Assembly (NCBI GenBank): GCA_946415365.1
Contig: CAMKSE010000016.1
Coordinates: 38,108-102,107 of the forward strand
Source: an uncultured Prevotellaceae bacterium
GTDB taxonomy: Bacteria > Bacteroidota > Bacteroidia > Bacteroidales > Bacteroidaceae
Length of the DNA: 64,000 nt
Reading direction: 5' to 3'
Shown: piece by piece, positions 45,225 through 54,365 of the stretch
How positions within the stretch are numbered: the stretch's first letter is position 1
Layout: every line of letters starts with the position of its first letter
Notes under the pieces: generated by a model
Told to the model about the DNA's origin: nothing
The model's database searches: none
The model's input: the letters and a program-made list of their open reading frames with translations, nothing else
Position numbers and translations under genes: made by a program

Positions 45225-45392
45225 TTAAGAGTGCTCTTTGCGAGCATCTTGATGTATCTTACCAGAATAGAACGAGTAAGCAGCCTCTTCGGCTCTTGCA
45301 CGTTCGGGAGTACCTTTCTTACCGAACTTGGCATCAAGAACGGCATCATAGTCACCGATTTTGTGATTGTTAAACTGACTTAATAATCTCAT
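45225..45392 (-). CDS. Truncated HigA-like antitoxin N-terminus
   Basis: 55-residue frame: MRLLSQFNNHKIGDYDAVLD, then AKFGKKGTPERARAEEAAYS and FYSGKIHQDARKEHS. The GKKGTPER...AxxxxxGxxxxxARKE pattern is the start of HigA/XRE-type antitoxins, but the helix-turn-helix that should follow is missing because of a stop at 45225. Either a relic or a mini-protein. It is convergent with the DUF2442 gene and divergent from the DUF4143 gene, with 23-bp iterons between. Confidence 0.6.
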   Translation of the reverse strand: MRLLSQFNNHKIGDYDAVLDAKFGKKGTPERARAEEAAYSFYSGKIHQDARKEHS

Positions 45393-45418
45393 TTTACAAC
45401 CTACGATCTATCAATTAT

Positions 45419-45508
45419 CACAAACAACCGAACGAAATTGTCACAAACGACCGAACAAAATCACCACAAACAACCGAACAAAATCACCACAAATAACCGA
45501 AAAAGCAT
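45419..45508. repeat. 23-bp tandem repeats (iterons)
   Basis: Three full units starting at 45419, 45442 and 45465 and a partial fourth at 45488, with core CACAAACAACCGAACAAAAT. They lie between the divergent 45392 and 45567 genes. Confidence 0.9.
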
Positions 45509-45515
45509 CAAAAAA

Positions 45516-45547
45516 TTTGTGTAATTCAATAATTATCAGTATCTTTG
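45516..45547 (+). promoter_or_regulatory. Promoter of the DUF4143 ATPase gene
   Basis: TTTG (45516-45519), 20 bases, TATCTTTG (45540-45547); the ATG follows at 45567. Close to the Bacteroidetes consensus and directly downstream of the iterons. Confidence 0.75.
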
Positions 45548-45566
45548 CCGCCAAATTAAGTATCAA

Positions 45567-46850
45567 ATGAAAGATGACAATATGTATAAACCAAGAATAG
45601 CCGATAGGTTGCTGGTTCGTAAACTGGCGGGCAAGGGTGCCGTATTGATAGAAGGTCCGAAATGGTGCGGTAAGACAACCACCGCTCGTCAGCAGGCCAA
45701 GAGCCAGCTTGACTTGGGCGACACTGAAGTCTTGAAGCAAAGCAGGCAGATGATGGAAATCAGTTCCAAGACACTGCTACAGGGAGAAACACCCAGACTG
45801 ATTGACGAGTGGCAGACCATACCAGAACTATGGGATACCATACGAAATGAGGTGGATAAGAGAGGAGTCTTTTCACAGTTTATCCTGACAGGGTCTACAG
45901 TGGCTCCTCAAGCAGACGAAACTATACATAGCGGTACAGGGCGCATTGGGAGAGTCAAAATGCGTCCGATGAGTTTGTTTGAATCAGGTGAATCGAGTGG
46001 CAGCGTCAGTTTAAAGAATCTGTTCGACGGTGAGACTTTTGAGCCACAGCCCAACCATATAGACCTGCAACAGATGGCCTATCTTACTTGTCGTGGCGGC
46101 TGGCCACAGACTACACTACTCGAAGGTGATATCGCTTTGGATCAGGCATTCGGCTATGTTGACGACGTGACCGAACGTGACATACAGCGAGTGGATGGTG
46201 TAAAGCGCAGTGCAGAGCGTGCCAGACTGCTGTTGCGGTCGTATGCACGAAACATCTCTCAACAGGTGTCATACGGCACCATCAAGGCCGATATGCTTTC
46301 GAACGATGCCAATACGCTTGATGAGGATACCGTGGCTGATTATATCAAGGCACTGAAGAAGCTTTTCGTGATTGAAGACCTCGAAGCCTGGAATCCCAAT
46401 ATCCGTAGTAAATCAGCCATTCGAACCAGTGATACTCGCCATTTCGTTGACCCCAGTATCGGTACTGCAGCATTGGGCTTAGGTCCCAACGATCTGATTA
46501 ATGACTTGGACTCTTTCGGACTCATCTTCGAAGATATGGCCGTACGTGATTTACGTGTATTTGCAGATGCACTTGATGGAAAACTGTATCACTATCGCGA
46601 CAGTTCTGGACTGGAGTGCGACACAGTACTGCATCGCAGAAACGGAACCTATGCACTGATAGAAGTGAAATTGGGTGGAGAGAAACTGATAAACGATGGT
46701 GCGGAAGCTTTGAAAACGCTTGCAGAGACCATTGATACTACAAAGATGAAGAATCCGTCGTTTATGATGGTCGTTACGGCTGTCGGGCCGTATGCTTACC
46801 AACGGCCAGACGGCGTGTTTGTGGTTCCCATAGGCTGTCTGAAAGACTAA
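45567..46850 (+). CDS. AAA-type ATPase with DUF4143 domain
   Basis: 427 residues. Walker A GPKWCGKTTTARQQA (near residue 30), Walker B-like RLIDEWQTIPELW, sensor FILTGSTV, RIGRVKMRPMSLFES and the C-terminal DUF4143 domain with a nuclease-like end (SSGLECDTVLHRRNGTYALIEVKLGG). Common, often horizontally transferred ATPases of unknown role. Direct iterons in front of it suggest tight control. Confidence 0.92.
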   Translation: MKDDNMYKPRIADRLLVRKLAGKGAVLIEGPKWCGKTTTARQQAKSQLDLGDTEVLKQSRQMMEISSKTLLQGETPRLIDEWQTIPELWDTIRNEVDKRGVFSQFILTGSTVAPQADETIHSGTGRIGRVKMRPMSLFESGESSGSVSLKNLFDGETFEPQPNHIDLQQMAYLTCRGGWPQTTLLEGDIALDQAFGYVDDVTERDIQRVDGVKRSAERARLLLRSYARNISQQVSYGTIKADMLSNDANTLDEDTVADYIKALKKLFVIEDLEAWNPNIRSKSAIRTSDTRHFVDPSIGTAALGLGPNDLINDLDSFGLIFEDMAVRDLRVFADALDGKLYHYRDSSGLECDTVLHRRNGTYALIEVKLGGEKLINDGAEALKTLAETIDTTKMKNPSFMMVVTAVGPYAYQRPDGVFVVPIGCLKD

Positions 46851-46870
46851 GCATTATATAACCAATGAAT

Positions 46871-46902
46871 AAGAGGGTGTGTCAAAATAGGCACATCCTC
46901 TT
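46871..46902. terminator. Hairpin, GTGTG/CACAT family
   Basis: AAGAGGGTGTG (46871-46881) pairs with CACATCCTCTT (46892-46902) with one G-U, after the DUF4143 gene. Confidence 0.75.
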
Positions 46903-46910
46903 TATAATTA

Positions 46911-46943
46911 AATGAGGATGCTTCACTGTGAAGCATCCTCATT
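46911..46943. terminator. Perfect 16-base hairpin shared with 44121
   Basis: AATGAGGATGCTTCAC (46911-46926) and its exact complement (46928-46943) around one base. It lies between convergent DUF4143 and tsf genes. Confidence 0.8.
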
Positions 46944-46967
46944 CATGTATTTATCTATCCGTAAGGA

Positions 46968-47963
46968 TTAGTCAGCAACGAGCGTGAAGCGCTTGAAAGC
47001 GACAATCTTCAGCTCCTTGTCCTGCTTGGCGAGCCACTGGGCTACAGTAGCCTTGTCGCCGTCACCGAACTGGAACTCCTGGTCAACCAGGCAGCTCTCC
47101 TTCAGGAACTTCTGAACACGACCCTTGGCGATGTTCTCGATCATCGGCATCTTCAGCTGAGCCTCACCCTCGACCTTTGCCTCAGCAATGATCTTACGGG
47201 CCTCGTCAGCCTGAGCCTGTGTGAGCCAACCCTTGGCCATGTTGCTCTCGATGTGATCCTCAGAGTCAACGAGGTTGGGGTTCAGACCAGCCTTCTTGAG
47301 CTTCATCTCCACGAACTTCTCAACCTGCTCTAGCTTAGTCTTCTCGAAAGAGGTCTTGTACTCCTCGTCGAGGATCTTCTGGTCAACGCTCTGGGCGTCG
47401 AGTGCTACGGGCTTCATGGCAGCCACCTGCATAGCCACGAGGTGACCCTGCTCAGCAGCGGGCTTGTTGGTCTGTACCATGGTGCACAGGGTGTGCTTAC
47501 CCATGTGGTCGTAAACCTCCACATTCTCACCCTCGAGCGTGAGGTAGCCGTCGAGTTCCATCTTCTCACCGGTGATACCAGAACGCTGTGTGACAGCCTC
47601 CTGAGCGGTCTGACCGTTGATGTCGAGAGCCTTCACAGCCTCGAGGTCAGCAGCCTTGGCAGCGATGGCAGCGTCGAGGATGCTCTGGGTCAGAGCGATG
47701 AAGTCAGCACCATTGGCTACGAAGTCGGTCTCGCACTTCAGGGCGAGTGTGGCGGCAAAGCCGTCAACAGCCTTAACGAGTACACAACCATTTGAAGTCT
47801 CACGGTCGCTACGCTTGGCAGCGATAGCCAGTCCACGCTCACGGAGCAGTTCCTTGGCCTTGTCGAAGTCGCCCTCAGCCTCAGTCAGAGCCTTCTTTAC
47901 GTCAGCCAGACCAGCACCGGTCATTGCGCGAAGCTTCTTGATATCGTCAATTGAAATTGCCAT
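46968..47963 (-). CDS. tsf: Translation elongation factor Ts
   Basis: 331 residues. The N-terminal UBA-like domain (IDDIKKLRAMTGAGLADVKKALTEAEGDFDKAKELLRERG) and the TDFVAN motif of the core are present. Exchanges GDP for GTP on EF-Tu in the cytoplasm. Follows rpsB on the minus strand, as is usual. Short AATCGTAAATC repeats fill the gap before its start. Confidence 0.98.
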   Translation of the reverse strand: MAISIDDIKKLRAMTGAGLADVKKALTEAEGDFDKAKELLRERGLAIAAKRSDRETSNGCVLVKAVDGFAATLALKCETDFVANGADFIALTQSILDAAIAAKAADLEAVKALDINGQTAQEAVTQRSGITGEKMELDGYLTLEGENVEVYDHMGKHTLCTMVQTNKPAAEQGHLVAMQVAAMKPVALDAQSVDQKILDEEYKTSFEKTKLEQVEKFVEMKLKKAGLNPNLVDSEDHIESNMAKGWLTQAQADEARKIIAEAKVEGEAQLKMPMIENIAKGRVQKFLKESCLVDQEFQFGDGDKATVAQWLAKQDKELKIVAFKRFTLVAD

Positions 47964-48040
47964 AATGTTATTTACGATTTACTGATTTACGATTTACGAT
48001 TTGCTGCGCCAACGAGAGGCGATAGCAAATTATTCACTTT

Positions 48041-48913
48041 TCACTCTTCACTTTTCACTTCTTCCTCTGCGGGAGCGGCAGCCTCGGCTACGGGAGCCTC
48101 CTCAGCAGCGGCCTCGGCAGCCTTTGCACGGGGCTTGCGGGCAGCGCGCTTGGGCTTCATCTCCTTTACCTCGTCACCGTCAACCTCAGCCTGAGCGTCA
48201 GCAGCCTTCTCGTCGGCCTTCTCAGCCTTACGCTCCTCGATTCCCTCGGCGATAGCGGCGCAGCAAGCGTTGAGGATTACCTCTACACTATCCTTGGCGT
48301 CGTCGTTGGCGGGAATCACGAAGTCGATATTGTTGGGATCAGAATTAGTATCTACGATACCGAACACGGGAATACCCAGACGGTTGGCCTCACGAACGGC
48401 AATCTGCTCCTTCAGCACGTCAACTACGAAGAGTGCGCTCGGCAGACGGGTCAGGTCAGAGATAGAACCGAGGTTCTTCTCCAGCTTGGCACGCTGGCGG
48501 GTCACCTGCAGCAACTCACGCTTAGAGAGGTTGGCATAGGTACCGTCGGCCATCAGGCGGTCGATGTTCGTCATTTTCTTCACGGCCTTGCGGATGGTGG
48601 GGAAGTTAGTGAGCATGCCACCGGGCCAGCGCTCGATGACGTACGGCATACCAATACTGGTAGCCTTCTCGGCAATCACTTCCTTGGTCTGTTTCTTAGT
48701 AGCGACGAACAGGATCTTCTTGCCACTCTTGGCAATCTGCTTCAGGGCATCGGCAGCCTCATCGATCTTGACAGCTGTCTTGTGGAGGTCGATGATATGG
48801 ATACCGTTACGCTCGGTATAGATGTAGGGAGCCATTGCGGGGTTCCACTTACGCTTCAGGTGACCGAAATGACAGCCAGCCTGGAGCAACTGATCAAAAT
48901 TGGTTCTTGACAT
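48041..48913 (-). CDS. rpsB: 30S ribosomal protein S2
   Basis: 290 residues. MSRTNFDQLLQAGCHFGHLKRKWNPAMAPYIY and AVREANRLGIPVFGIVDTNSDPN are diagnostic. The C-terminal tail (about 225-290) is a long Ala/Glu/Lys-rich extension, common in Bacteroidales. Its final EEEVKSEE is coded by an AGTGAAAAGTG short repeat that runs on past the stop. Confidence 0.98.
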   Translation of the reverse strand: MSRTNFDQLLQAGCHFGHLKRKWNPAMAPYIYTERNGIHIIDLHKTAVKIDEAADALKQIAKSGKKILFVATKKQTKEVIAEKATSIGMPYVIERWPGGMLTNFPTIRKAVKKMTNIDRLMADGTYANLSKRELLQVTRQRAKLEKNLGSISDLTRLPSALFVVDVLKEQIAVREANRLGIPVFGIVDTNSDPNNIDFVIPANDDAKDSVEVILNACCAAIAEGIEERKAEKADEKAADAQAEVDGDEVKEMKPKRAARKPRAKAAEAAAEEAPVAEAAAPAEEEVKSEE

Positions 48914-48980
48914 TTTGCTTTTTTGATTTTAATTTGTTTACTTTCTTTTTAATTCTTGTTAGAATCAATCGACGGGTAGT

Positions 48981-49011
48981 CTAGTTGGACTAGTGATACT
49001 AGTAATACTAG
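48981..49011. repeat. Four CTAG tetramers at exact 9-bp spacing
   Basis: CTAG at 48981, 48990, 48999 and 49008 in the rpsI-rpsB gap. Confidence 0.8.
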
Positions 49012-49054
49012 CCAGAGTCCCATCAATTTAGATGCTAAACGTAGTCCAGTCTGA

Positions 49055-49441
49055 TTAACGCTTACTGAACTGGAAGCGACGACGTGCCTTGGGCTGACCC
49101 GGCTTCTTACGCTCTACCTCACGGCTGTCACGTGTCAGGAATCCGGCATCCTTCAGCTGCTTCTTGTCTTCCTCATTGATCTTCACCAGAGCGCGGGCAA
49201 TGGCAAGGCGCAGAGCCTGGCTCTGACCAGTGAAGCCACCACCGTCGAGGTTGACCTTGATGTCATACTTATCAGCGCACTCCAGCAGGTTCAGCGGCTG
49301 CTTCACCACAAACTGCAGGATGGCTGAAGGGAAATAAGTCTCTAAATCCTTCTTGTTGATCGTAATCTTGCCTGAACCCTCAGAAACATATACACGGGCT
49401 ACAGAGCTCTTGCGACGACCTATTGCGTTAATTACTTCCAT
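49055..49441 (-). CDS. rpsI: 30S ribosomal protein S9
   Basis: 128 residues. IGRRKSSVARVYVSEGSGKITINKKDL at the start and the RDSREVERKKPGQPKARRRFQFSKR end are typical. The last Arg-rich residues reach the decoding site. It lies 9 bases after rplM. Confidence 0.98.
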   Translation of the reverse strand: MEVINAIGRRKSSVARVYVSEGSGKITINKKDLETYFPSAILQFVVKQPLNLLECADKYDIKVNLDGGGFTGQSQALRLAIARALVKINEEDKKQLKDAGFLTRDSREVERKKPGQPKARRRFQFSKR

Positions 49442-49450
49442 CTTTCCTAA

Positions 49451-49912
49451 TTATTTATACTGGTTAATATCAATTGCCTTCGGCTTCTGAGCCTCGTGCG
49501 GATGTTCTGTACCCTCATAGATATAGAGGTTGTTCAGCAGGCTGCGACCCAGAGGACCCTTCGGCAGCATACCCTTCACGGCGTGACGGAGCATCTTCTC
49601 AACGCCACCGTTCTTCTTGCGAAGCTCTGCGGGAGTGTTGAAGCGCTGGCCACCGGGATAGCCCGTGTAGCGGGTGTAAACCTTGTCGGTCTCTTTCTTA
49701 CCAGTGAATACCACCTTATCGGCATTGATAAGGATGACGTTGTCACCGCAATCAACATGCGGCGTGAAAGTGGGCTTGTACTTTCCGCGGATCAGCTTGG
49801 CTACCTTAGAAGCGAGACGGCCGACCACCTGGTCTGTGGCGTCGATCACCACCCACTCCTTCTTTGCTGTTTCCTTGTTCACGGAAAGAGTCTTGTAACT
49901 TAAAGTGTTCAT
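49451..49912 (-). CDS. rplM: 50S ribosomal protein L13
   Basis: 153 residues. WVVIDATDQVVGRLASKVAKLIRGKYKPTFTPHVDCGDNVILIN and GMLPKGPLGRSLLNNLYIYEGTEHPHEAQKP identify L13. First gene of the rplM-rpsI-rpsB-tsf run; preceded by a long leader likely to be regulatory. Confidence 0.98.
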   Translation of the reverse strand: MNTLSYKTLSVNKETAKKEWVVIDATDQVVGRLASKVAKLIRGKYKPTFTPHVDCGDNVILINADKVVFTGKKETDKVYTRYTGYPGGQRFNTPAELRKKNGGVEKMLRHAVKGMLPKGPLGRSLLNNLYIYEGTEHPHEAQKPKAIDINQYK

Positions 49913-50156
49913 TTCTTTTAAAATTTACTACTAAAAAACAGTTTTACAAAAATTGATTTTCTGACGCACATAGAAACTCGCGTCCGAGTCATGACACCCG
50001 GCTGCAAGTCTAACGAACGTCCCCGTCGGAATCTCTTCCTCTGGGCGGTCTGGACTGACGATTCACGAACCACTGCGCCCGGCCAAAGACACCGCTATTC
50101 ACACATCAGACCACGGGGATTCTAAGCCTTTCCCCAATAATCGGACTGCAAAGGTA
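49913..50156 (-). promoter_or_regulatory. Promoter and long structured leader of rplM
   Basis: On the minus strand TACCTTTG (complement of 50149-50156) is followed by about 230 untranslated bases of unusually G+C-rich sequence. Possible stems: GGGG/CCCC near 50116-50136 and ACTCG/CGAGT at 49979-49992. A leader of this length before a ribosomal-protein gene suggests autogenous control by L13 or another r-protein. Confidence 0.6.
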
Positions 50157-50294
50157 CTAACATTTTTCTTTTCGCGAGGTCTTTTCCCCTCTGTCGGCCG
50201 CACTATTTATGATTATTTAACTTTTAAGTCGTGGCATACAGGCCGGCAAATGAAAATAAATCGCAATTTCTTTTGTATTTCTCCCGATTTTCAC

Positions 50295-50302
50295 TATCTT
50301 TG
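50295..50302 (+). promoter_or_regulatory. -7 promoter box of the HTCS gene
   Basis: TATCTTTG, 18 bases before the ATG at 50321. It supports that start over the longer open frame from 50231. Confidence 0.7.
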
Positions 50303-50320
50303 CAGCAAATTAGTATAACT

Positions 50321-53300
50321 ATGACTCAAAATAAAGCCATCGTAACAATCATAGCATCTGTAGCTTGTCTGTTGGCGCTGGACTCTTGTCGGAAGGCAGA
50401 GACTCAGCAGCAGCGTGACAAGGACGAAGAGCATGGGTTAGTGGTGGCAAAGGAGCTGTCGAACAGCCGTGTGCAGGATATCGAGGAGGATGCGACGGGA
50501 CAGTTGTGGATCGCCACGTTCAGAGGACTGAACCGCTACGACGGTCATGAGTACCATCAGTATTTCTGTACGGAGGACTCCATCGGTCTGCCTGACAACA
50601 ACGTGCAGGGTCTGCTCTGCGACAGGAACGGACGGCTGTGGGTGGCCACGGTGAACGGCGTGTGTCGATACACAAACATGGACTGCTTTGAGCGTATACC
50701 GATGCAGACGAGCAACCGCAATGCGCGTAAGCTGCTGATGGACTCGAAGGGACGCATCTTCGTGTATAACGGTACGGAGATGCTGATCTACGACGAACTG
50801 CACAATATCTTCCTGCCACGTATCAATCGAACGATGGTGGGACAATCGTGGGGCGACTTCTTCATCGACGCTGCCGACGACATCCTTCTCGCCGGACCTG
50901 AGAACCTGCTGATCTATTCCGGCGACAACTTCAAGTTGCGTATGGAGGTGAATCACTCGGAACGCGCCGGATACTATTATTTCGACATGCTGAAGAACGG
51001 TCTGCTGTTGTCGTCGGGCAACGGTACGCTGATGGTGTTCGACACGAAGGCGCGACAGGTAATACCCCTGGGTGAGGCGATAGAAGGACGGCTGCTGGCC
51101 CACGGCAGCGTGGTGCAGGCGGCGTGTCTGCTGGAAAACAACACCATCCTGCTGAGCACCTCGAAGAACGGACTCTTCGAACTGAACCTGCTCACCCACA
51201 CGCTGCGTGGCCAGGGTGACGCGGGCTTCACGGTGCCTGTGCCTGATGCCTACGTGACGCAGATATTCCAGGACTCCAGGAAGAACATCTGGCTGGGTAC
51301 CTACGACAAGGGACTCTTCGCCGACTATTATTATAAGGAGAAGTTCGGCGGTAGCGACAGCTATCTGAACCGTGTGATTGAGAACTCGTCAGTCATGGCC
51401 GTGGCGATAGACAAACAGGAGAACTTGTGGATCTCGACCATGTCGAAGGGTATGTTCGTGTATCACTGCAACTCGCAGAAGGCAGAGCCGGTGGTTATCG
51501 AAGGCCTGCCCGCCGGAGAGACGAAGAATGCCGTGAACCATATCTTCTGCGACCGTGACGGACTGCTGTGGCTCTCGACCGCCAACATCGTGATGAAGTG
51601 CCGCTACGACGGACAGCGGCTGAGCATCCTCACCCAATGGCCCGTACCGATGGCCATGGACTTCGAACAGACGGATGACGGTACGGTGTGGGTGGCATCG
51701 AGCACCACCTACATCTTCGGCTTCCGTGCCGACAGCGGTGAACCTATCACGAAGCAGGCGTTCAACGTGGACTATACCTTCATACCCTCGCTGCTGAAGC
51801 TCAGCGACGGCCAGATGCTCATCTCCGCCTTCTATCAGAACATCACACGGATGGATTCCCAAACGGGCAAGTTGACGCAGCTGGAGATTCCAGATATGCA
51901 GAAGTGCATACGCCGCAGTGTGTATATTCCCACCAACATGCATCAGGACAAGCAGGGCAACGTGTGGATAGGTACCGTGAGTAATGGACTGTTGCGCTAC
52001 AATCCCCAGACCAATGAGATGACGCGCATCGCAGGCCTCTCCTGTTCCGATGTGGCCAGCATTGAGGAAGACCATCAGGGAATCCTTTGGATCAGTACGA
52101 TGAAGGGACTGAACCGTCTGGACACCAAGACTGGACGCATCACCTCGCTCTATAAGGCCGACGGACTGGCAGGCGACGAGTTCATGGACCGTGCTTCGTG
52201 TCAGTTGCCTAACGGTAGTCTGGTGTTCGGAGGCACTGACGGCATCACGATGTTCGACCCTGCAGACATCGACACACTGTTGCAGCTCCCCCTGATATTC
52301 AGCGACCTGAAGGTCCACAACCAACTGATACGTCCCTCTGCCGAGGGTCCCATCGAGATGATGCTCGACAGCTGCAAGGAGATACGTCTGAAACACAGCG
52401 AGAACAGTATTTCCATCTCGTTCACAGCCCTCGATTTCGGAGAGTATGAGCGCGTACATTACTATTATAAGCTTGACGGCTTCGACAGTGAATGGATAGA
52501 TGCGGGCAGCAGCCATTCAGCCAGCTATGCCAACCTGCCCTCAGGCCATTACACCTTCCGTGTGCGCACCACCGACAGCGCCAGCGACGAGGCTGTGAGC
52601 GACGAGCGTACGGTGAAGGTGATAGTGGAGCCGGCACCCGCCTATTCGTGGTGGGCGTGGCTGATCTATCTCGTGTTGGGAGGACTGCTGGCATCGTATG
52701 TCTATCAGAACGGCCGTCGCCTGGTGAAGGCCCGCAGGGCTGCTCGTCAGGCACAAATGGAGAAGGAACAGGAAAAGCGGGTGAACGCCATGAACATGAG
52801 TTTCTTCGCGAACATCGCCCATGAGTTCCGTACGCCGCTGACGATGATTGCCGGACCAGTGGGACAGCTGGCCAAGAGTGCGTCGCTCGACACGGAGGAA
52901 CGCAACCTGCTCAGCGTCGCACAGAGGAGCATACAGAGGATGTTCAAGCTCGTGAACCAGCTGATGGACTTCAACAAGCTGGAGAACGACACCCTGCGAC
53001 TGAGCGTGGAGCAGATCGACGTGGTGGAGGCCATGAACAACATCTGCGACACCTTTGAATTCAACATAAAGGAGAAGGGTCTGACGCTGAACCGTTTTGG
53101 CATGGAGGACGAGCTGATGGCCTGGACGGACGGCGACAAGCTGGAGAAGATCGTGTCGAACCTGCTATCCAACGCCCTGAAGTTCACGCCCCAAGGCGGA
53201 CATATCGACGTGAGTCTGGACGTCGCCGACGAGATGGTGAAGGTGACCATCGCCGATACGGGCAAGGGCATCCCCGAGGAACAGAAGGAGAACATCTTCA

Positions 53301-54355
53301 AGCGCTACTACCAGCTCGACAACCAGACGAAGGCCATCGTGAACTGGGGTACGGGTATCGGCCTCTACTACTCGCGCCGTCTGGCAGAACTGCATCACGG
53401 CAGTCTGACGGCCGGCAACCGTGAGGAGGGCACAGGCGCCGTGTTCACGTTCATCTACCCCATGACGGAACAATCCTACACTGAGCAGGAACGCAGGCCG
53501 TTGTATGAGGAGACAGGTATCGGGAAAGAGGGAGAGAAGGAGTCTGGCGCACTTGTGCTGAACACGCTGCCGTCTGCCGATGTGCGTGACGACGAGGACA
53601 ACCGTCCGACAATACTCGTGGTGGACGACGATACGGAGATCATCAACTATATGAGGATACTCTTCTCACAGGACTACCGTCTCATCACCTGTCTCGACGC
53701 AGACACCGCCCTCGAGGAGATGAGGGCCGAGGAGCCGAACCTCGTACTCAGCGACGTGGCGATGCCAGGGAAGGACGGCTACGAACTGTGTCATGAAATC
53801 AAGCAGGACATCCAGTTGAGTCATATACCAGTGATCCTCGTGACGGCGAAGATTACAGCCGAGAACCAGGTGGAGGGTCTGAGTGTGGGTGCTGACGCCT
53901 ATGTGACAAAGCCCTTCGAGCCTGCCGTACTCTCGGCACTCATACAGTCGCAGTTGAAGAACCGTGAGCGAGTGCGTAAGCTGTTGTCGAAGGCTACGAC
54001 GATGGAAGACGAGAGTGTGGAGGAGGCCCTCTCCGAACAGGACAAGCACTTCATGGAGGAACTCTACAAGTTGATGGAGGAGGAACTCTCGAATTCGGAA
54101 CTCGACGTGACGCGCATCACGAAGATGCTCTACATCTCGCGCACGAAACTTTATTATAAGATTAAAGGTCTGACAGGAGAGACGCCTAGCAGCTTCTTCC
54201 GCACCTACAAGCTGAACCGTGCCGCGGAACTCTTGAAGAGCGGGAAATACACCGTCTCGGAGATTGCCGACAAGACGGGATTCAGTACTCAGAGCCACTT
54301 CTCTGTGGTATTTAAGAAACAATTCGGCGTAACGCCATCGGAATTTAAAAATTGA
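50321..54355 (+). CDS. Hybrid two-component system regulator (HTCS)
   Basis: 1344 residues. Lipoprotein-like or cleavable leader (ending LALDSC), two sets of beta-propeller blades (Reg_prop repeats such as GQLWIATFRGLNRYDG, about 40-690), Y_Y_Y domain (YYYKLDGFDSEWIDAGSSHSASY, near 711), transmembrane helix (near 780), His kinase with FFANIAHEFRTPLT (near 827), ATPase (NLLSNALKF), receiver with DDD and phospho-Asp in LSDVAMPGKDGYE (near 1143) and AraC-type DNA-binding end. It senses an oligosaccharide in the periplasm and controls glycan genes, probably the GH3 gene downstream. Confidence 0.96.
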   Translation: MTQNKAIVTIIASVACLLALDSCRKAETQQQRDKDEEHGLVVAKELSNSRVQDIEEDATGQLWIATFRGLNRYDGHEYHQYFCTEDSIGLPDNNVQGLLCDRNGRLWVATVNGVCRYTNMDCFERIPMQTSNRNARKLLMDSKGRIFVYNGTEMLIYDELHNIFLPRINRTMVGQSWGDFFIDAADDILLAGPENLLIYSGDNFKLRMEVNHSERAGYYYFDMLKNGLLLSSGNGTLMVFDTKARQVIPLGEAIEGRLLAHGSVVQAACLLENNTILLSTSKNGLFELNLLTHTLRGQGDAGFTVPVPDAYVTQIFQDSRKNIWLGTYDKGLFADYYYKEKFGGSDSYLNRVIENSSVMAVAIDKQENLWISTMSKGMFVYHCNSQKAEPVVIEGLPAGETKNAVNHIFCDRDGLLWLSTANIVMKCRYDGQRLSILTQWPVPMAMDFEQTDDGTVWVASSTTYIFGFRADSGEPITKQAFNVDYTFIPSLLKLSDGQMLISAFYQNITRMDSQTGKLTQLEIPDMQKCIRRSVYIPTNMHQDKQGNVWIGTVSNGLLRYNPQTNEMTRIAGLSCSDVASIEEDHQGILWISTMKGLNRLDTKTGRITSLYKADGLAGDEFMDRASCQLPNGSLVFGGTDGITMFDPADIDTLLQLPLIFSDLKVHNQLIRPSAEGPIEMMLDSCKEIRLKHSENSISISFTALDFGEYERVHYYYKLDGFDSEWIDAGSSHSASYANLPSGHYTFRVRTTDSASDEAVSDERTVKVIVEPAPAYSWWAWLIYLVLGGLLASYVYQNGRRLVKARRAARQAQMEKEQEKRVNAMNMSFFANIAHEFRTPLTMIAGPVGQLAKSASLDTEERNLLSVAQRSIQRMFKLVNQLMDFNKLENDTLRLSVEQIDVVEAMNNICDTFEFNIKEKGLTLNRFGMEDELMAWTDGDKLEKIVSNLLSNALKFTPQGGHIDVSLDVADEMVKVTIADTGKGIPEEQKENIFKRYYQLDNQTKAIVNWGTGIGLYYSRRLAELHHGSLTAGNREEGTGAVFTFIYPMTEQSYTEQERRPLYEETGIGKEGEKESGALVLNTLPSADVRDDEDNRPTILVVDDDTEIINYMRILFSQDYRLITCLDADTALEEMRAEEPNLVLSDVAMPGKDGYELCHEIKQDIQLSHIPVILVTAKITAENQVEGLSVGADAYVTKPFEPAVLSALIQSQLKNRERVRKLLSKATTMEDESVEEALSEQDKHFMEELYKLMEEELSNSELDVTRITKMLYISRTKLYYKIKGLTGETPSSFFRTYKLNRAAELLKSGKYTVSEIADKTGFSTQSHFSVVFKKQFGVTPSEFKN

Positions 54356-54365
54356 AGATTGAAAG

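Noticed and set aside
45419..45508. Tandem repeats as a CRISPR array
   Set aside because: Units are contiguous with no spacers and no cas genes are present.
51389..52516. 375-codon minus-strand frame opposite the HTCS propeller
   Set aside because: Antisense shadow of a clear beta-propeller coding region.
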